Source of the DNA: Granulicella tundricola MP5ACTX9
GTDB lineage: Bacteria; Acidobacteriota; Terriglobia; Terriglobales; Acidobacteriaceae
Assembly (NCBI RefSeq): GCF_000178975.2
Contig: NC_015064.1
Location: 3,534,001-3,598,000 of the forward strand
DNA: 64,000 nucleotides
Direction: 5' to 3'
The notes below the pieces were generated by a model. The model was not told where the DNA came from. It worked only from the letters and a program-made list of their open reading frames with translations, and searched no databases. Numbering within the stretch: the stretch's first letter is position 1; every line of letters starts with the position of its first letter. This document shows positions 1-9,713 of this stretch, piece by piece. A program made the translations under genes and the position numbers.

Positions 1-324
1 TCGGACGAAGAAAACGGGCGAGACAAAGGCCTCGAGAGCTGGACCGATCCGAAGTACAGGACGAGTTCCGGCCAGTCGCAGCCAAGTCGTGATCCAGGCC
101 GACAGTCCTGAAACTCTGGTGAATTCAAGCCTTAGTTGATCCCATACTGTCCCCGGCAGTCCGGTCTCGCGGTGGAGCTTCCCCGCAAACCTTTCGCCAG
201 GCACTCAGATTCTTCTGCGGACGGCCTTGTGCCGCCTGCCAACCATGTTCGTTTCGCCTCTCATCTTCATGCCCCACGCCGCCCCCTAACTGAAGACGGC
301 AGAACCAGGGAGTACATCCGCACT
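1..324. other. Upstream region of rplM, no confident gene
   Basis: No recognisable gene lies here. All three forward frames are open from the window edge for about 85 to 140 bases (frame 1 closes with TGA at 109-111), so the 3' end of an upstream gene could be present, but none of the short peptides is recognisable. The remainder is presumably the 5' leader of the ribosomal operon. The open frame running into rplM from 136 is not supported as coding, because L13 homology begins only at the ATG at 325. Confidence 0.35.
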
Positions 325-837
325 ATGAACAACACCACCACGATCCCCAGCGGCAAAGACATTCAGCGCAAGTGGTTTGTGATCGACGCAGCCGGCAAGA
401 CGCTCGGCCGTCTCTCCACTACCGCCGCCAGCATTCTGGCCGGCAAGCTGAACCCGCTCTACACCCCCTACATCGACATGGGCGACCACGTTATCGTGAT
501 CAACGCCGAGAAGATCGTCCTCACCGGCCTCAAGGCTGACAGCAAGATGTATCGCCGCTACACCGGCTTCCCCGGCGGTCTGCGCGAGGAAAGCTTCATC
601 AAGCTGCTGGCTCGCCGTCCGGAAGCGATCGTCGAACAGTCGATCAAGGGCATGCTGCCGAAGAGCAAGATGGGCCGCCAGATGGCCACCAAGCTGAAGG
701 TCTACAAGGGCGGACAGCATCCTCACTTCGCCCAGCAGCCGGTGCCGTTGGAGTTCCACGCTTCGAACGCAAAGAAGACCCCAGGCGTTCCCAAGCCCGG
801 TCAGCCGACGCACCACATCCCGGCTCTCGAAGGCTAA
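325..837 (+). CDS. rplM: 50S ribosomal protein L13
   Basis: Large-subunit ribosomal protein that binds 23S rRNA early in 50S assembly. The L13 fold is plain: the N-terminal stretch [15 protein letters not shown], then [12 protein letters not shown], the loop with [10 protein letters not shown], and the C-terminal [16 protein letters not shown]. At 170 residues it is longer than the usual 140 to 150; the extra residues form a Pro/His-rich C-terminal tail. The ATG at 325 was chosen because homology starts just after it; a GGGAG 12 bases upstream is a weak, distant ribosome site. rpsI follows after about 70 bp, the conserved rplM-rpsI order, so the two are very likely co-transcribed. Confidence 0.97.
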   Translation: MNNTTTIPSGKDIQRKWFVIDAAGKTLGRLSTTAASILAGKLNPLYTPYIDMGDHVIVINAEKIVLTGLKADSKMYRRYTGFPGGLREESFIKLLARRPEAIVEQSIKGMLPKSKMGRQMATKLKVYKGGQHPHFAQQPVPLEFHASNAKKTPGVPKPGQPTHHIPALEG

Positions 838-907
838 AGTCTCCGTCTCTCGTGGTTAGTTCATCCGGACTCTTACTTCTACTTAGGTTTTGATTTTGAG
901 GAGCAAC

Positions 908-1303
908 ATGGCAGATCTTATTCAGTACTACGGCACCGGTCGTCGCAAGAGCTCGATCGCCCGTGTCTTCCTGCGTCCCGGCAGCGGCAAGTTCACTGTC
1001 AACAAGAAGGACGTAGACGTCTACTTCGTCACCCCTCAGCAGCGCGTCGCGGCTCGCCGTTCGCTCGGCATCGCCGGCATTGAAGAGACCTTTGACGTTC
1101 TCACCACCGTTCGCGGCGGCGGCGTCATGGGCCAGGCCGATGCAGTCAAGCTCGGCATCGCACGTGCGCTCATGGAGTTCAACCCTGAACTGCGCAAGGC
1201 TCTGAAGGCTGAAGGCCTGACGACCCGCGATTCGCGCGGCAAGGAACGCAAGAAGTACGGGCAGAAGGGCGCTCGCGCACGCTTCCAGTTCAGCAAGCGG
1301 TAA
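908..1303 (+). CDS. rpsI: 30S ribosomal protein S9
   Basis: Small-subunit head protein whose C-terminal tail reaches the P-site tRNA. The 131-residue product has the S9 signatures [19 protein letters not shown] near the N-terminus, a central [20 protein letters not shown], and the basic tail ending [17 protein letters not shown]. The start at 908 is supported by a GAGGAG ribosome site about five bases upstream and by the family start. It lies directly downstream of rplM as in most bacteria. A GC-rich imperfect hairpin follows the stop. Confidence 0.97.
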   Translation: MADLIQYYGTGRRKSSIARVFLRPGSGKFTVNKKDVDVYFVTPQQRVAARRSLGIAGIEETFDVLTTVRGGGVMGQADAVKLGIARALMEFNPELRKALKAEGLTTRDSRGKERKKYGQKGARARFQFSKR

Positions 1304-1315
1304 TCAGCTTCTTGT

Positions 1316-1354
1316 TCCGGGCCGCTGGTTGTATGCGGCGGTCCGGAGCTTGTT
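1316..1354 (+). terminator. Possible terminator after rpsI
   Basis: Imperfect GC-rich hairpin: TCCGG (1316-1320) and GCCGC (1321-1325) pair with GCGGC (1335-1339) and CCGGA (1343-1347), with a small bulge, followed by a TTGTTTT tract. It would separate rplM-rpsI from rpsB, which has a 200-bp upstream gap and probably its own promoter. Confidence 0.4.
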
Positions 1355-1504
1355 TTCGCATCAACTTCGGGATCTTTCATCGCCCGGGGCATGGACTTAA
1401 ATCTCCCGACGCCTTACCGCAAGGGATCAACACAGACTTGGGCCGTTACTTTTCCGGAGATGACCGGGAAGTGCGGAGCGCAGGTCTTAAAACAGGAGCC
1501 TCAC

Positions 1505-2446
1505 ATGGCAAACATTACGATGAAGGAATTGCTCGAAGCCGGCGTACACTTCGGCCACCAGACCAAGCGTTGGAACCCCAAGATGAAGGAATACATCTTC
1601 GGCGAGCGCAACGGCATTTACATCATCGACCTTCAGAAGACCTTGAAGATGTTCAAGGAAGCTTCCAAGTTCGTAACCGATCTGACCTCCACCGGCAAGC
1701 TCATCCTGTTCGTCGGCACCAAGCGCCAGGCTCAGGACGCAGTCGCTGAGGAAGCGACCCGCGCCGGCATGCCGTACATCAACAGCCGCTGGCTCGGCGG
1801 TCTGCTCACCAACTGGGTCACCGTGCAGAAGTCCGTCAAGCGCCTCCAGGAGCTGGACGATATGTCCACCGACGGCCGCTATGAGCTGCTGACCAAGAAG
1901 GAAGTCATCAAGCTGGAGCGCGAGCGCAAGCACCTCGCAACCAACCTCTCCGGTATCAAGGCCATGAAGCGCCTTCCCGATGCTCTCTTCGTCATCGACT
2001 CCAACAACGAGGCCATCGCCGTTGCGGAAGCCCGCAAGCTCGGCATCCCCGTCGTCGCTGTCGTCGACACCAACTGCGATCCGACCGTGGTCGACTACGT
2101 CATCCCGGGTAACGACGATGCGCTCCGCGCCATTCGCCTGTTCACCATGAAGATGGCCGACTCTGCCGCTGAAGGCGTCCAGATGGTCTCCGAGCGTGCC
2201 TTCGCCACCGAGTCCGCCGACGTTCGCGAGCTTCCGACCGAGTCGCACTTCATCGGCGAAGAGGGTGAAGAGATCGAGGCTCCAGTGCAGGAGTCGACCG
2301 GTACGGCTGAGGCTTCCGTTGAGGATGCCGAGTCTGAGGTCATCGATCTCGAAGCAGCTCTCGGCGGCGGCATCAAGAAGGCACCCGCGGCTGCAACCGA
2401 GCCCGAGCCGGAAGCTGAAGCCGTTCACGCTGAAGCGACTGCCTAG
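1505..2446 (+). CDS. rpsB: 30S ribosomal protein S2
   Basis: S2 binds at the head-body junction of the 30S subunit and is needed for S1 recruitment. The product (313 residues) begins [19 protein letters not shown] and contains the diagnostic [28 protein letters not shown] and [12 protein letters not shown] motifs. It is longer than the typical 230 to 260 residues because of an acidic, Ala/Glu-rich C-terminal extension of about 65 residues, which is low complexity. The ATG at 1505 has AGGAG (1494-1498) upstream; the longer open frame from 1391 lacks S2 homology. tsf follows after 119 bp, the usual rpsB-tsf order. Confidence 0.97.
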   Translation: MANITMKELLEAGVHFGHQTKRWNPKMKEYIFGERNGIYIIDLQKTLKMFKEASKFVTDLTSTGKLILFVGTKRQAQDAVAEEATRAGMPYINSRWLGGLLTNWVTVQKSVKRLQELDDMSTDGRYELLTKKEVIKLERERKHLATNLSGIKAMKRLPDALFVIDSNNEAIAVAEARKLGIPVVAVVDTNCDPTVVDYVIPGNDDALRAIRLFTMKMADSAAEGVQMVSERAFATESADVRELPTESHFIGEEGEEIEAPVQESTGTAEASVEDAESEVIDLEAALGGGIKKAPAAATEPEPEAEAVHAEATA

Positions 2447-2467
2447 TCTGGAACCCCGCTTTACAGC

Positions 2468-2508
2468 AAGAGCGTGGAGGCCGGGCAAGCCCGCACCACG
2501 CTCTTTCT
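2468..2508 (+). terminator. Hairpin between rpsB and tsf
   Basis: Perfect 10-bp stem AAGAGCGTGG (2468-2477) with CCACGCTCTT (2496-2505), an inner GC-rich loop, and a TTTCTG tail. It is well placed to act as a partial terminator that lowers tsf expression relative to rpsB, but it could also be a processing site. Confidence 0.6.
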
Positions 2509-2565
2509 GCGTAAGAACACAACTGTAACATTGGCAGCGTACGCTGCAAGAGGAAGGATCTTATT

Positions 2566-3228
2566 ATGTCTACCGAAACAGCCGTGAAGATCGACGCAAA
2601 ACTCGTCAAGGAACTCCGTGAGAAGTCCGGCGCCCCCATGGGCGACTGCCTGAAAGCGCTGCAGGAGGCCAAGGGCGATATGGAGAATGCATTCGTCGTC
2701 CTGCGCAAGCGCGGCATGGCGTCCGCGGCCAAGAAGGCCTCGCGCAGCACCAACGAAGGCGCTGTGGGCACGTACATCCACGCCGGCGGCAAGATCGGTG
2801 TGCTGATCGAACTCAACTGCGAGTCCGACTTCGTCGCCCGCACCGAGGACTTTCAGGAGCTGCTCCGCGATATCGCCATGCACATCGCCGCCACCGATCC
2901 CCGCTTCGTGGGTCGTGAGGAGGTCGCTCAGGCTGACCTCGACCGCGAGAAGGAGGTCTTCCTCGCACAGCCCGCAATGAAGGGCAAGCCGGAGGCCGTC
3001 ATCAGCAAGATTCTCGAAGGCAAGATGAGCAAGTTCTACGAGGAGGTCTGCCTGCTCGATCAACCGTTCATCAAGGAAGCCAGCCAGACGATCTCGCAGC
3101 TCATCGCCAGCAAGGTCGCCAAGCTTGGTGAGAATATCTCGGTTCGCCGCTTCGCCCGCTTCAAGGTAGGCGCATCGGACTGGACCGTAGCCCAGACCAA
3201 GATTGCCGCAGAGGAGCCCCAGGCATAG
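2566..3228 (+). CDS. tsf: Elongation factor Ts
   Basis: EF-Ts is the nucleotide exchange factor that recycles EF-Tu-GDP. The N-terminal UBA-like domain (about residues 5-50) carries VKELREKSGAPMGDCLKAL, and the core contains the conserved ESDFVARTEDF motif. The 220-residue length corresponds to the short EF-Ts form, with one reduced core subdomain, seen in many non-proteobacterial lineages. The ATG at 2566 is preceded by AGAGGAAGG. It is downstream of rpsB and is closed by a strong terminator at 3257. Confidence 0.96.
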   Translation: MSTETAVKIDAKLVKELREKSGAPMGDCLKALQEAKGDMENAFVVLRKRGMASAAKKASRSTNEGAVGTYIHAGGKIGVLIELNCESDFVARTEDFQELLRDIAMHIAATDPRFVGREEVAQADLDREKEVFLAQPAMKGKPEAVISKILEGKMSKFYEEVCLLDQPFIKEASQTISQLIASKVAKLGENISVRRFARFKVGASDWTVAQTKIAAEEPQA

Positions 3229-3256
3229 GCCTAGCGCAAAACCTCAGTAGCACATC

Positions 3257-3288
3257 GAGCCCGGGCGACAGCCCGGGCTCTTTATATT
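3257..3288 (+). terminator. Rho-independent terminator after tsf
   Basis: Perfect 10-bp stem GAGCCCGGGC (3257-3266) and GCCCGGGCTC (3271-3280) with a GACA tetraloop and TTTATATT tail. It ends the ribosomal block. Confidence 0.9.
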
Positions 3289-3300
3289 GGAGAGACTCAT

Positions 3301-4279
3301 ATGGACGAGATTATTTTTCACCCGATTTATAGCCTTGCTCGGAATCGCTCCAGCGAGCCCGGATTTGATCTCAGCCTGCTACCTCTCTCCATAACGGAAA
3401 ATGTGACGTTGGAAGACATTTCCCCATTTCTATCGAAAGATTCCTTCAACACTTGGAAAAGATTCTTAGGCGAACCCGAATTTGAGAGATTGGGAAGGAT
3501 TCGCTTGCGTTGGTGCGACGGTTTGATTCGTTACCAATCAAATCTGTGAATCGAGAAGGCACATCAGAAACAGTCGAAGAGGTGATGGCATGCCTGCGCC
3601 TTATACGACCGATGCGCGAATACCTTGGTCTTTTTAAAGGGCACCTCAGGGATGACGGCACCATAGACATTCAGAGTTTCTCATCACCCTACTCTGTCGA
3701 GGAAGTGTCAGAAGTGGAAAAACTCTTTACTGTGCGCACAGTAGATGCATTGAGGCTGCGTGAAATTGCGCCGTATTTCATAGAAGCCCGGCGGAATAAA
3801 CGGTGGAAAATACTCATGGCTGTTGAGTTCTATCAAGCCGGGTTCTTTCAAACTAACTACTGGAAAGCCCGATATGCATTGCGTTGCTCTTCCATTGAGG
3901 CAGTCTTTGGTTCGACCAAGCACCGCAAAGCAAGGGTCACTAAAGATCGCATCTTGAAATTCCTTGGTGGAGATACCCGGATCTACGAGCCCGGTGATAT
4001 TCCAGATTACTTGCAGCAGGCAACTGACATTACGGTTGGTTCTGTGCTTGAAGAACTCTTCGATGTAAGGAATTGCATCGCACACGGCGATCGGATTCCT
4101 GATCGGTTTTTTGCTGGGATACAAGACAGGGAGTTCAGCGCCAGCTTCCCCTTATGGCAGTGCTCGACGAGGCGGCAAGTTCAATCGCGCGGAAAAGCAT
4201 CCTGAAGATACTCGAAAAGAATGTTGGCCATGAATTCGAAAGCAGTGATACGGCGGACCGGTTTTTCGCATCCCTTTGA
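3301..4279 (+). pseudogene. Frameshifted HEPN-type (Apea-like) gene
   Basis: Three successive open segments in different frames read as one protein of about 325 residues. They are 3301 to about 3540 (frame 1), about 3510 to 4140 (frame 3) and about 4130 to 4279 (frame 2, ending FFASL). The second segment contains RNCIAHG, an R-x4-H motif preceded by a helix (SVLEELFDV), as in Apea-like HEPN domains, which often act as RNases in toxin or defence genes. Two frameshifts are needed, so it is either a pseudogene or carries two sequencing errors. A good ribosome site (GGAGAG) precedes the ATG at 3301. Base composition is visibly more AT-rich than the flanking ribosomal and his genes, which suggests transfer. 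The HEPN assignment rests on a short motif. Confidence 0.6.
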
Positions 4280-4355
4280 TTGTGTTCAGAATCGATTTGC
4301 CTCTATCCGTACAGTATGTTCTGTTAATCGAATGATGAGTTTGTTAGGCGTCTAG

Positions 4356-4384
4356 TTGACAATCCGCCACCCCCTCGATAGCCT
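4356..4384 (+). promoter_or_regulatory. Putative sigma-70-type promoter of the his operon
   Basis: A consensus -35 TTGACA (4356-4361) is followed after 17 bp by TAGCCT (4379-4384), a weak -10 that keeps T1, A2 and T6. Transcription would begin around 4391, only a couple of bases before the leader-peptide ATG at 4393, so the leader peptide would be translated leaderless or nearly so. Confidence 0.5.
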
Positions 4385-4392
4385 TGAATTCA

Positions 4393-4476
4393 ATGCGTAG
4401 CTCTTTCCAGCATCGGCATCATCACCATCATCATGCGATCAGCGTGTTGGCGGCTGTGTCCGGTGCGAAGAACTAA
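4393..4476 (+). CDS. hisL: his operon leader peptide
   Basis: A 27-residue ORF reading MRSSFQHRHHHHHHAISV and ending SGAKN, with seven histidine codons, six of them consecutive. It ends 24 bp before a perfect terminator hairpin (4501-4535) and about 105 bp before hisI. This is the arrangement of enterobacterial his attenuation, where ribosome stalling at His codons under low charged tRNA-His prevents the terminator from forming. No Shine-Dalgarno sequence is visible, but the predicted transcription start is next to the ATG. The run of His codons and the position make coincidence unlikely; regulation itself is inference. Confidence 0.85.
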   Translation: MRSSFQHRHHHHHHAISVLAAVSGAKN

Positions 4477-4500
4477 CGAAACGCACAACAGGATTACAAG

Positions 4501-4540
4501 AAGGCCCGCCGACGCGAACACCGCGAGCGGGCCTTTTGTC
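4501..4540 (+). terminator. his attenuator hairpin
   Basis: Perfect 9-bp inverted repeat AAGGCCCGC (4501-4509) and GCGGGCCTT (4527-4535), 17-base loop, followed by TTGTC, so the T tract is short (TTTT at 4534-4537). It lies between the His-rich leader peptide and hisI, the expected place for the terminator of an attenuator. A competing anti-terminator pairing could not be confidently drawn by eye. Confidence 0.8.
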
Positions 4541-4581
4541 TGCGCGGGTGTCAGCTTCGGCAAACCCACAGGAGAGTTAGG

Positions 4582-4962
4582 ATGAACGCGGTAAACACAG
4601 CGGATAACGTGGCAATCGACTTCGGCAAGACGGACGGCCTCGTCGCCGGAATGGTGCAGGACGCGAAGACGGGCGAGATCCTCATGCTCGGCTTCCTCAA
4701 CGAAGAGAGCTACAAAAAGACCCTCGAAACCGGCTACGTCACCTTCTGGTCGCGCAGCCGCCAGAAGCTCTGGATGAAGGGTGAGACCAGCGGCAATCGC
4801 CTCAAGGTCGTCACCGCCGCCACCGACTGCGACAACGACGCGCTGCTCTTTCGCGTGGAGGTTGAAGGCGACGGACTCGTCTGCCACGAAGGCACCGTAA
4901 GCTGCTTCACCAAACCAATCGCAATCGCGGTCTCTGGAGACAATGAAAATGACGCCCGGTAA
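4582..4962 (+). CDS. hisI: Phosphoribosyl-AMP cyclohydrolase
   Basis: Opens the adenine ring of PR-AMP, the third step of histidine synthesis. The 126-residue product is the monofunctional HisI form without a HisE pyrophosphatase domain, so hisE must lie elsewhere. The family core [34 protein letters not shown] and the metal/catalytic cluster [10 protein letters not shown] with CHEGTVSCF are all present. An AGGAG ribosome site sits about eight bases before the ATG at 4582. It is the first structural gene after the attenuator, and its end overlaps hisG by 20 bp. Confidence 0.95.
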   Translation: MNAVNTADNVAIDFGKTDGLVAGMVQDAKTGEILMLGFLNEESYKKTLETGYVTFWSRSRQKLWMKGETSGNRLKVVTAATDCDNDALLFRVEVEGDGLVCHEGTVSCFTKPIAIAVSGDNENDAR

Positions 4963-5827
4963 GTTGAAGCTCGGTATTCCCAAAGGCAGCCTGCAGGATG
5001 CCACCATCGCCCTCTTTGAACGCGCCGGCTGGCGCATCTTCGCCAGCGGCCGCAGTTACTTTCCGCAGATCGACGACGTTGAGATCGAGTGCATGCTCGT
5101 TCGCGCACAGGAGATGGCGCGCTACGTCGAGCACGGTGCCCTGGACGCCGGTCTCACCGGCAACGATTGGGTGCTCGAGAACGAGTCCGACGTGGAGCGC
5201 ATCACCAGCCTTACTTACTCCAAGGTCAGCCGCGGCACCGTCAAGTGGGTCCTCGCAGTGCCGGAAGACTCACCGTTTCAGAAGCCTGAGGACCTCGCCG
5301 GCAAGATCATCGCAACTGAGCTCGTCGAGTTCACCAAGCGCTACTTCGCCGGCAAGAACATCCCCGTCAAGGTCGAGTTCAGCTGGGGCGCGACCGAGGT
5401 CAAGCCCCCCACGCTCGCCGACGCCATCGTTGAAGTCACCGAGACCGGCTCATCCCTCAAGGCCAATCGACTCCGCATCATCGAGACCCTCATGGAGTCC
5501 GAGACGCAACTCATCGCCAACAAGACCGCCTATGCCGACGCCTGGAAGCGCGAGAAGATCAACAACATCTCCCTCATGCTCAACGCCGCCATCGCCGCAC
5601 AGGGCCGCGTTGGCCTCATGCTGAACGTGGCGAAGGAAGATCTCGAAGCAGTCTCGGCGCAGCTCCCCGCGTTGAACTCGCCCACCGTCTCCCAGCTCTC
5701 CGGCGGCAACGGCTTCGCGCTCAACACCATTCTTGACGAGCGCGTCGTCCGTGAGGTCATCCCCAAGCTCAAGGCTGCGGGCGCAACCGGCATCGTCGAG
5801 TACCCCCTGAGCAAGGTCGTCCTATGA
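4943..5827 (+). CDS. hisG: ATP phosphoribosyltransferase, long form
   Basis: Catalyses the committed step of histidine synthesis, ATP plus PRPP to PR-ATP. The N-terminal motif [15 protein letters not shown] and [20 protein letters not shown] and [10 protein letters not shown] regions are typical. At 294 residues it has a C-terminal HisG_C-type domain (the last 75 residues or so), so it should be the self-sufficient long form that is feedback inhibited by histidine without HisZ. TGGAGA (4934-4939) precedes the ATG at 4943. It overlaps hisI by 20 bp and hisD by 4 bp (ATGA), indicating translational coupling. Confidence 0.95.
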   Translation: MKMTPGKLKLGIPKGSLQDATIALFERAGWRIFASGRSYFPQIDDVEIECMLVRAQEMARYVEHGALDAGLTGNDWVLENESDVERITSLTYSKVSRGTVKWVLAVPEDSPFQKPEDLAGKIIATELVEFTKRYFAGKNIPVKVEFSWGATEVKPPTLADAIVEVTETGSSLKANRLRIIETLMESETQLIANKTAYADAWKREKINNISLMLNAAIAAQGRVGLMLNVAKEDLEAVSAQLPALNSPTVSQLSGGNGFALNTILDERVVREVIPKLKAAGATGIVEYPLSKVVL

Positions 5828-7104
5828 AGCTCGTCAAAACATACGGCGAATCGGCCAAGGCCGCGGCCGCGCTGATCGAATCCATCGAGCAACGCGGCGC
5901 AACCAACACGGCTCGCGTGGAGAACACGGTCAGCACGATCCTCGCGGACGTGCGCCAGGGCGGCGATGAAGCTGTGATGGAGTATGCCGCCCGCTTTGAC
6001 GGCCTGCAATGCATCAACGGCAAATCGCAGCCACTCCTCGTCACCCGCGAGGAGATGAAGGCGGCCTGGGACGACACCGACGCGACCTTGCGCGAGGCAA
6101 TGGAGATCGCGCAAGCCAACATCCGCGCCTTCGCGGAAGCCCAGAAGCCCGGGGAGTGGACCATCGAGCCCGCCGCCGGAGTGCAGACTGGCCAGATCGT
6201 TCGTCCGCTCGGAAGCGTCGGTTGCTATGTCCCCGGGGGCCGTTATCCCCTGCCCTCCACGCTCATCATGACCGTCACGCCCGCACAGGTCGCTGGCGTG
6301 GCCCGCATCGTCGTCTGCTCCCCCAAGCCCGCAAAGGAGACCCTTGCTGCAGGCTGGCTCTGCGGCGTGACGGAGTTCTATCGCATGGGCGGCGCGCAGG
6401 CCGTCGCAGCCATGGCCTTCGGCACGCAAACCATCGGCCGCGTAGAAAAGATTGTGGGCCCCGGCAATCTCTACGTCACCGCCGCCAAGGCAGCCGTGTC
6501 GCATGAGTGCGGTATCGACATGCCCGCCGGCCCCACCGAGATCGGCGTCATGAGCGAGCATGGCGACCCCGCCGGCATCGCCGCTGACCTCGTCGCGCAA
6601 GCCGAACACGATCCCGAAACCCTAGCCGTCCTCATCACCCCCAGCGAGACCCTCGCAGAAGCCGTCCTAGCAGAGGTAAAGCAGCAGGCAAAGGCTAACG
6701 AGATCGCCGAGCAGTCGCTCACAGCACAAGGCGCGATATTCGTAACCAAAACAGTCACAGAAGCACAAGACCTCACCAACCGCCTGGCCTTCGAGCACCT
6801 GACGGTAGACAACACCACCGATCTGAAGTGGGTCCAGAACGCCGGCTCCGTCTTCGTTGGCCAATACTCCCCACAGTCCATGGGCGACTACGTAAGCGGC
6901 CCCAACCACGTCCTGCCCACCGGCCGCGCAGGCCGCATCCGTGGCGGCCTCAGCGTCATGGACTTCCTCAAGATCATCACCGTGCAGGAGTACACCAGGT
7001 CCGGCCTCGCCCATCTCGGTCCCCACGCCATCGCGATGGCTGAAGCCGAGGGCCTTGTAGGCCACGCTGAAAGCGTCCGCGTAAAGATGGGAGGCAAGCA
7101 ATGA
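5824..7104 (+). CDS. hisD: Histidinol dehydrogenase
   Basis: Zinc enzyme doing the last two NAD-dependent oxidations, histidinol to histidine. The 426-residue length is normal. Family motifs are clear: [47 protein letters not shown], and the C-terminal [17 protein letters not shown] and HLGPHAI. It overlaps hisG (ATGA at 5824) and hisC (ATGA at 7101) by four bases each, so translation is likely coupled through the operon. Confidence 0.96.
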   Translation: MKLVKTYGESAKAAAALIESIEQRGATNTARVENTVSTILADVRQGGDEAVMEYAARFDGLQCINGKSQPLLVTREEMKAAWDDTDATLREAMEIAQANIRAFAEAQKPGEWTIEPAAGVQTGQIVRPLGSVGCYVPGGRYPLPSTLIMTVTPAQVAGVARIVVCSPKPAKETLAAGWLCGVTEFYRMGGAQAVAAMAFGTQTIGRVEKIVGPGNLYVTAAKAAVSHECGIDMPAGPTEIGVMSEHGDPAGIAADLVAQAEHDPETLAVLITPSETLAEAVLAEVKQQAKANEIAEQSLTAQGAIFVTKTVTEAQDLTNRLAFEHLTVDNTTDLKWVQNAGSVFVGQYSPQSMGDYVSGPNHVLPTGRAGRIRGGLSVMDFLKIITVQEYTRSGLAHLGPHAIAMAEAEGLVGHAESVRVKMGGKQ

Positions 7105-8234
7105 GCATCGCAGAAGCAATCAAAACCGTTGCCCCACGCCGCGCCATCCTTGAGATGCCCGAGTACCACCCGCCCCTCGCCAGCCGCGACGCCCTGCGCC
7201 TCGACTTCAACGAGAACACCTTCGCCCCCTCGCCCCGTGTCATGGAGCGCCTCCAAACCATCACCGCCGAAGGCCTCACCAAGTATCCCGAACGCGAACC
7301 CGTCGAGCGCATCGTAGCCACCAAATTCGGCCTCGATTCAAAGCAGGTCCTTCTCACCAACGGCGTCGACGAAGCCATCCATCTCCTCTGCGTCACCTTC
7401 CTCGAAGACGACGACGAGGCCCTCATCTGGACCCCAGGTTTCTTCATGTACGACGTCAACATTCAACTCATGTCGCCCGGCGGCCTGCGTAAGGTTCAGT
7501 CGGACGCATCCATGCAGTTCCCCCGGGAGCGCTTCCTTGCCGCCATCACGGACAAGACGAAGCTCATCATGATCGCCTCGCCCAATAACCCCACGGGCGC
7601 CACCATCCCTTGCGCGGACTTGCTCGCCATCGCCAACGCCGCGCCCCATGCGGTCCTGATGGTCGATGAAGCCTACTTCCACTTCCACGGCGAAACCACC
7701 ATGGGCGATGTTGGTGACGTCCCCAACCTCATCGTAGCCCGCACCTTCTCCAAGGCCTACGGTCTCGCGAATCTTCGCGTCGGCATGCTCGCCGGCGACG
7801 CCCGCCTCATCGGTTACCTTCGCAAGGCAAGCTCGCCCTATAACGTCAACGGCGTCGCGCTCACCTGCCTTCCCGTTGCGCTTGAAGATGACGCCTACAT
7901 CGCCTGGTACGTCGACCAGATTCGCACCGGCCGCGAGCGCATCATGGCCGGCCTCGACGAACTCGGCGTCTCCTACTTTCCTAGCGAAGCCAACTTCGTC
8001 CTCATGCAGATCGGTGAAAAGCACACGGCCCTCGTCAACGCAATGCGCCAACGCGGCGTCCTGTTACGCGACCGCTCCGCAGACCCCGGCTGCGATGGCT
8101 TCGTGCGCATCACCGTCGGCATCGCGGATCAGGTCACACAAGGCCTCGCAGCCCTGAAGGATTCCCTGATAGAGATCAACTGGGCCGGCCCCGTCGCCGC
8201 TCACGACACAGCATTGGAGCGCGAGTATGAGTGA
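7101..8234 (+). CDS. hisC: Histidinol-phosphate aminotransferase
   Basis: PLP-dependent transaminase that makes histidinol phosphate from imidazole-acetol phosphate. Fold type I signatures are present: [12 protein letters not shown] near the N-terminus, [21 protein letters not shown], and the PLP lysine in [17 protein letters not shown]. The 377-residue size fits the family. It overlaps hisD by 4 bp and hisB by 8 bp. As a HisC-like protein it could have broader aromatic aminotransferase activity, but its place inside the his operon settles the main role. Confidence 0.94.
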   Translation: MSIAEAIKTVAPRRAILEMPEYHPPLASRDALRLDFNENTFAPSPRVMERLQTITAEGLTKYPEREPVERIVATKFGLDSKQVLLTNGVDEAIHLLCVTFLEDDDEALIWTPGFFMYDVNIQLMSPGGLRKVQSDASMQFPRERFLAAITDKTKLIMIASPNNPTGATIPCADLLAIANAAPHAVLMVDEAYFHFHGETTMGDVGDVPNLIVARTFSKAYGLANLRVGMLAGDARLIGYLRKASSPYNVNGVALTCLPVALEDDAYIAWYVDQIRTGRERIMAGLDELGVSYFPSEANFVLMQIGEKHTALVNAMRQRGVLLRDRSADPGCDGFVRITVGIADQVTQGLAALKDSLIEINWAGPVAAHDTALEREYE

Positions 8235-8826
8235 CACAATCCGCATCGGCACAGTCAACCGCAACACCACGGAAACCCAGATCGCCCTCACCCTCACCGT
8301 CGACGGCCAGGGCACGTACAACGTCAGCACCGGCATCCGCTTCTTCGATCACATGCTGGAGCTCTTCACGCGTCACGGTGGCTTTGACCTCGACCTCAAG
8401 GTGACCGGCGACCTTGACGTCGATCAACACCACACCGTCGAAGACACCGGCATCGCCCTCGGCGAGGCCTTCCTTGAAGCGCTCGGCGATAAGAAAGGCA
8501 TCATGCGCGCCGGCTACTTCGTCATGCCCATGGACGAGACCCTCGCAGTAGCTGCAGTCGATCTCAGCGGCCGCACCGCCTATGCGGTTGAGACCGAGGT
8601 CGACGTCCCCATCGTAGGCGACCTCCAAACGGAGCTCGTCACCGACTTCTTCGAAGGCTTCGCACGCGGCGCAAAGTGCAACGTCCACGTCAAAACCATG
8701 TACGGCCGCAGCAACCACCACAAGATCGAAGCCATCTTCAAAGCCTTCGCACGCGCCATGCGCGGGGCCTGCTCTCGTGATGAACGCATGAAGGAAATGC
8801 TGCCCAGCACGAAGGGCCTACTGTGA
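8227..8826 (+). CDS. hisB: Imidazoleglycerol-phosphate dehydratase
   Basis: Manganese-dependent dehydratase. The 199-residue product is the monofunctional type without a histidinol-phosphatase domain, so that activity is encoded elsewhere. Metal-binding repeats are visible: [16 protein letters not shown] and [18 protein letters not shown] in the first half, and [21 protein letters not shown] in the second, plus [18 protein letters not shown]. It starts 8 bp inside hisC and ends sharing bases with the GTG of hisH. Confidence 0.96.
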   Translation: MSDTIRIGTVNRNTTETQIALTLTVDGQGTYNVSTGIRFFDHMLELFTRHGGFDLDLKVTGDLDVDQHHTVEDTGIALGEAFLEALGDKKGIMRAGYFVMPMDETLAVAAVDLSGRTAYAVETEVDVPIVGDLQTELVTDFFEGFARGAKCNVHVKTMYGRSNHHKIEAIFKAFARAMRGACSRDERMKEMLPSTKGLL

Positions 8827-9431
8827 TAGCAGTTATCGACTACAAAGCCGGCAACCTCACCAGTGTCGTCAAGGCCCTGAACTACCTCGGCGCTGAGACG
8901 ACCATCACCCAAGACCCGGACCTCATTCGCACCGCGAGTAAGATCGTTCTCCCCGGCGTAGGCCACTTCCGCTCAACAGACCTGCTCAACAAACTCGGCA
9001 TCACCGAAGCCGTCCGTGGAGCCATCACCAAAGGCTCACTCTTCCTTGGCGTCTGCGTCGGTCTGCAGTGGCTCTTTGAAGGCTCAACCGAAGCCCCTGA
9101 AACCCCAGGCCTCGGCCACTTCAAAGGTCTCTGTGAGCGCTTCCCCGCCCATTATGAAGGCGCCGAACTCAAGTCCCCTCACGTAGGCTGGAACTCCCTC
9201 GACTCCATCCGTCCGGACTCTCGTCTCCTTCGCGGTGTACCCCCCGGAGGCTTCGTCTACTACACCCACTCCTGGCGAGCCCCGATCCTATCTGCAACCG
9301 CATCAGTTACAAAATACGGCGGCCCCTTCACTGGCGTCGTCGAGCAGGACAACGTCATGGGCGTCCAGTTTCACCCAGAGAAATCCAGCGCAACAGGCCT
9401 TCAAGTCCTCAAGAACTTCGTGGAGCTGTAA
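8823..9431 (+). CDS. hisH: Imidazole glycerol phosphate synthase, glutamine amidotransferase subunit
   Basis: Supplies ammonia from glutamine to HisF. Class I amidotransferase triad is recognisable: nucleophile Cys in [10 protein letters not shown], and His and Glu in [10 protein letters not shown] near the C-terminus; the oxyanion region is VLPGVGHF. It uses a GTG start overlapping the hisB stop (GTGA at 8823). The nucleophile elbow GVCVGLQ differs slightly from the common GICLGMQ. Its partner hisF does not follow directly; a small lipoyl-like ORF lies between. Confidence 0.94.
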   Translation: MIAVIDYKAGNLTSVVKALNYLGAETTITQDPDLIRTASKIVLPGVGHFRSTDLLNKLGITEAVRGAITKGSLFLGVCVGLQWLFEGSTEAPETPGLGHFKGLCERFPAHYEGAELKSPHVGWNSLDSIRPDSRLLRGVPPGGFVYYTHSWRAPILSATASVTKYGGPFTGVVEQDNVMGVQFHPEKSSATGLQVLKNFVEL

Positions 9432-9713
9432 ATGCCATTCATGTATGAGTTGACCCTCGCACCCGGCGAGCCCGAATACACCTTCGTCCAGCAACTCGTT
9501 CCCGTCGGCACCCTCGTCAGCACCGGCCAGCCCGTTGCAACCCTCACGGACGGAGCCATGGAGTACCACGTCCCCGCCCCGCGCCAGGGCCTGATCGTGC
9601 AGTGGTTCGTGGAGCACGGTGGCCGCGTAGCCGGCAACGACGGCCTCGCCCGCATCGTCTGCGAAGGTGAAGCCGAAGAGGTCCCGCCAGCCAGCCCCAT
9701 GAGGCTCGGCTAA
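9432..9713 (+). CDS. Small lipoyl/biotinyl-fold-like protein inside the his operon
   Basis: A 93-residue protein with the beta-hairpin pattern of lipoyl/biotinyl carrier domains: an N-terminal PVGTLVSTGQPVATL strand set, a turn at TDGAMEY, then VPAPRQGLIVQWFVEHGGRV. The modified lysine of the usual DKA or AMKM turn is missing (Glu-Tyr follow the Met), so it should not be lipoylated or biotinylated. The ATG follows the hisH TAA immediately and its own TAA is immediately followed by the hisF ATG, so it is a coupled member of the operon. Function unknown; a structural or tethering role for HisH-HisF is conceivable but unproven. Confidence 0.75.
   Translation: MPFMYELTLAPGEPEYTFVQQLVPVGTLVSTGQPVATLTDGAMEYHVPAPRQGLIVQWFVEHGGRVAGNDGLARIVCEGEAEEVPPASPMRLG

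Noticed and set aside
136-324. In-frame N-terminal extension of rplM
   Set aside because: No L13 homology before the ATG at 325; family start fits there.
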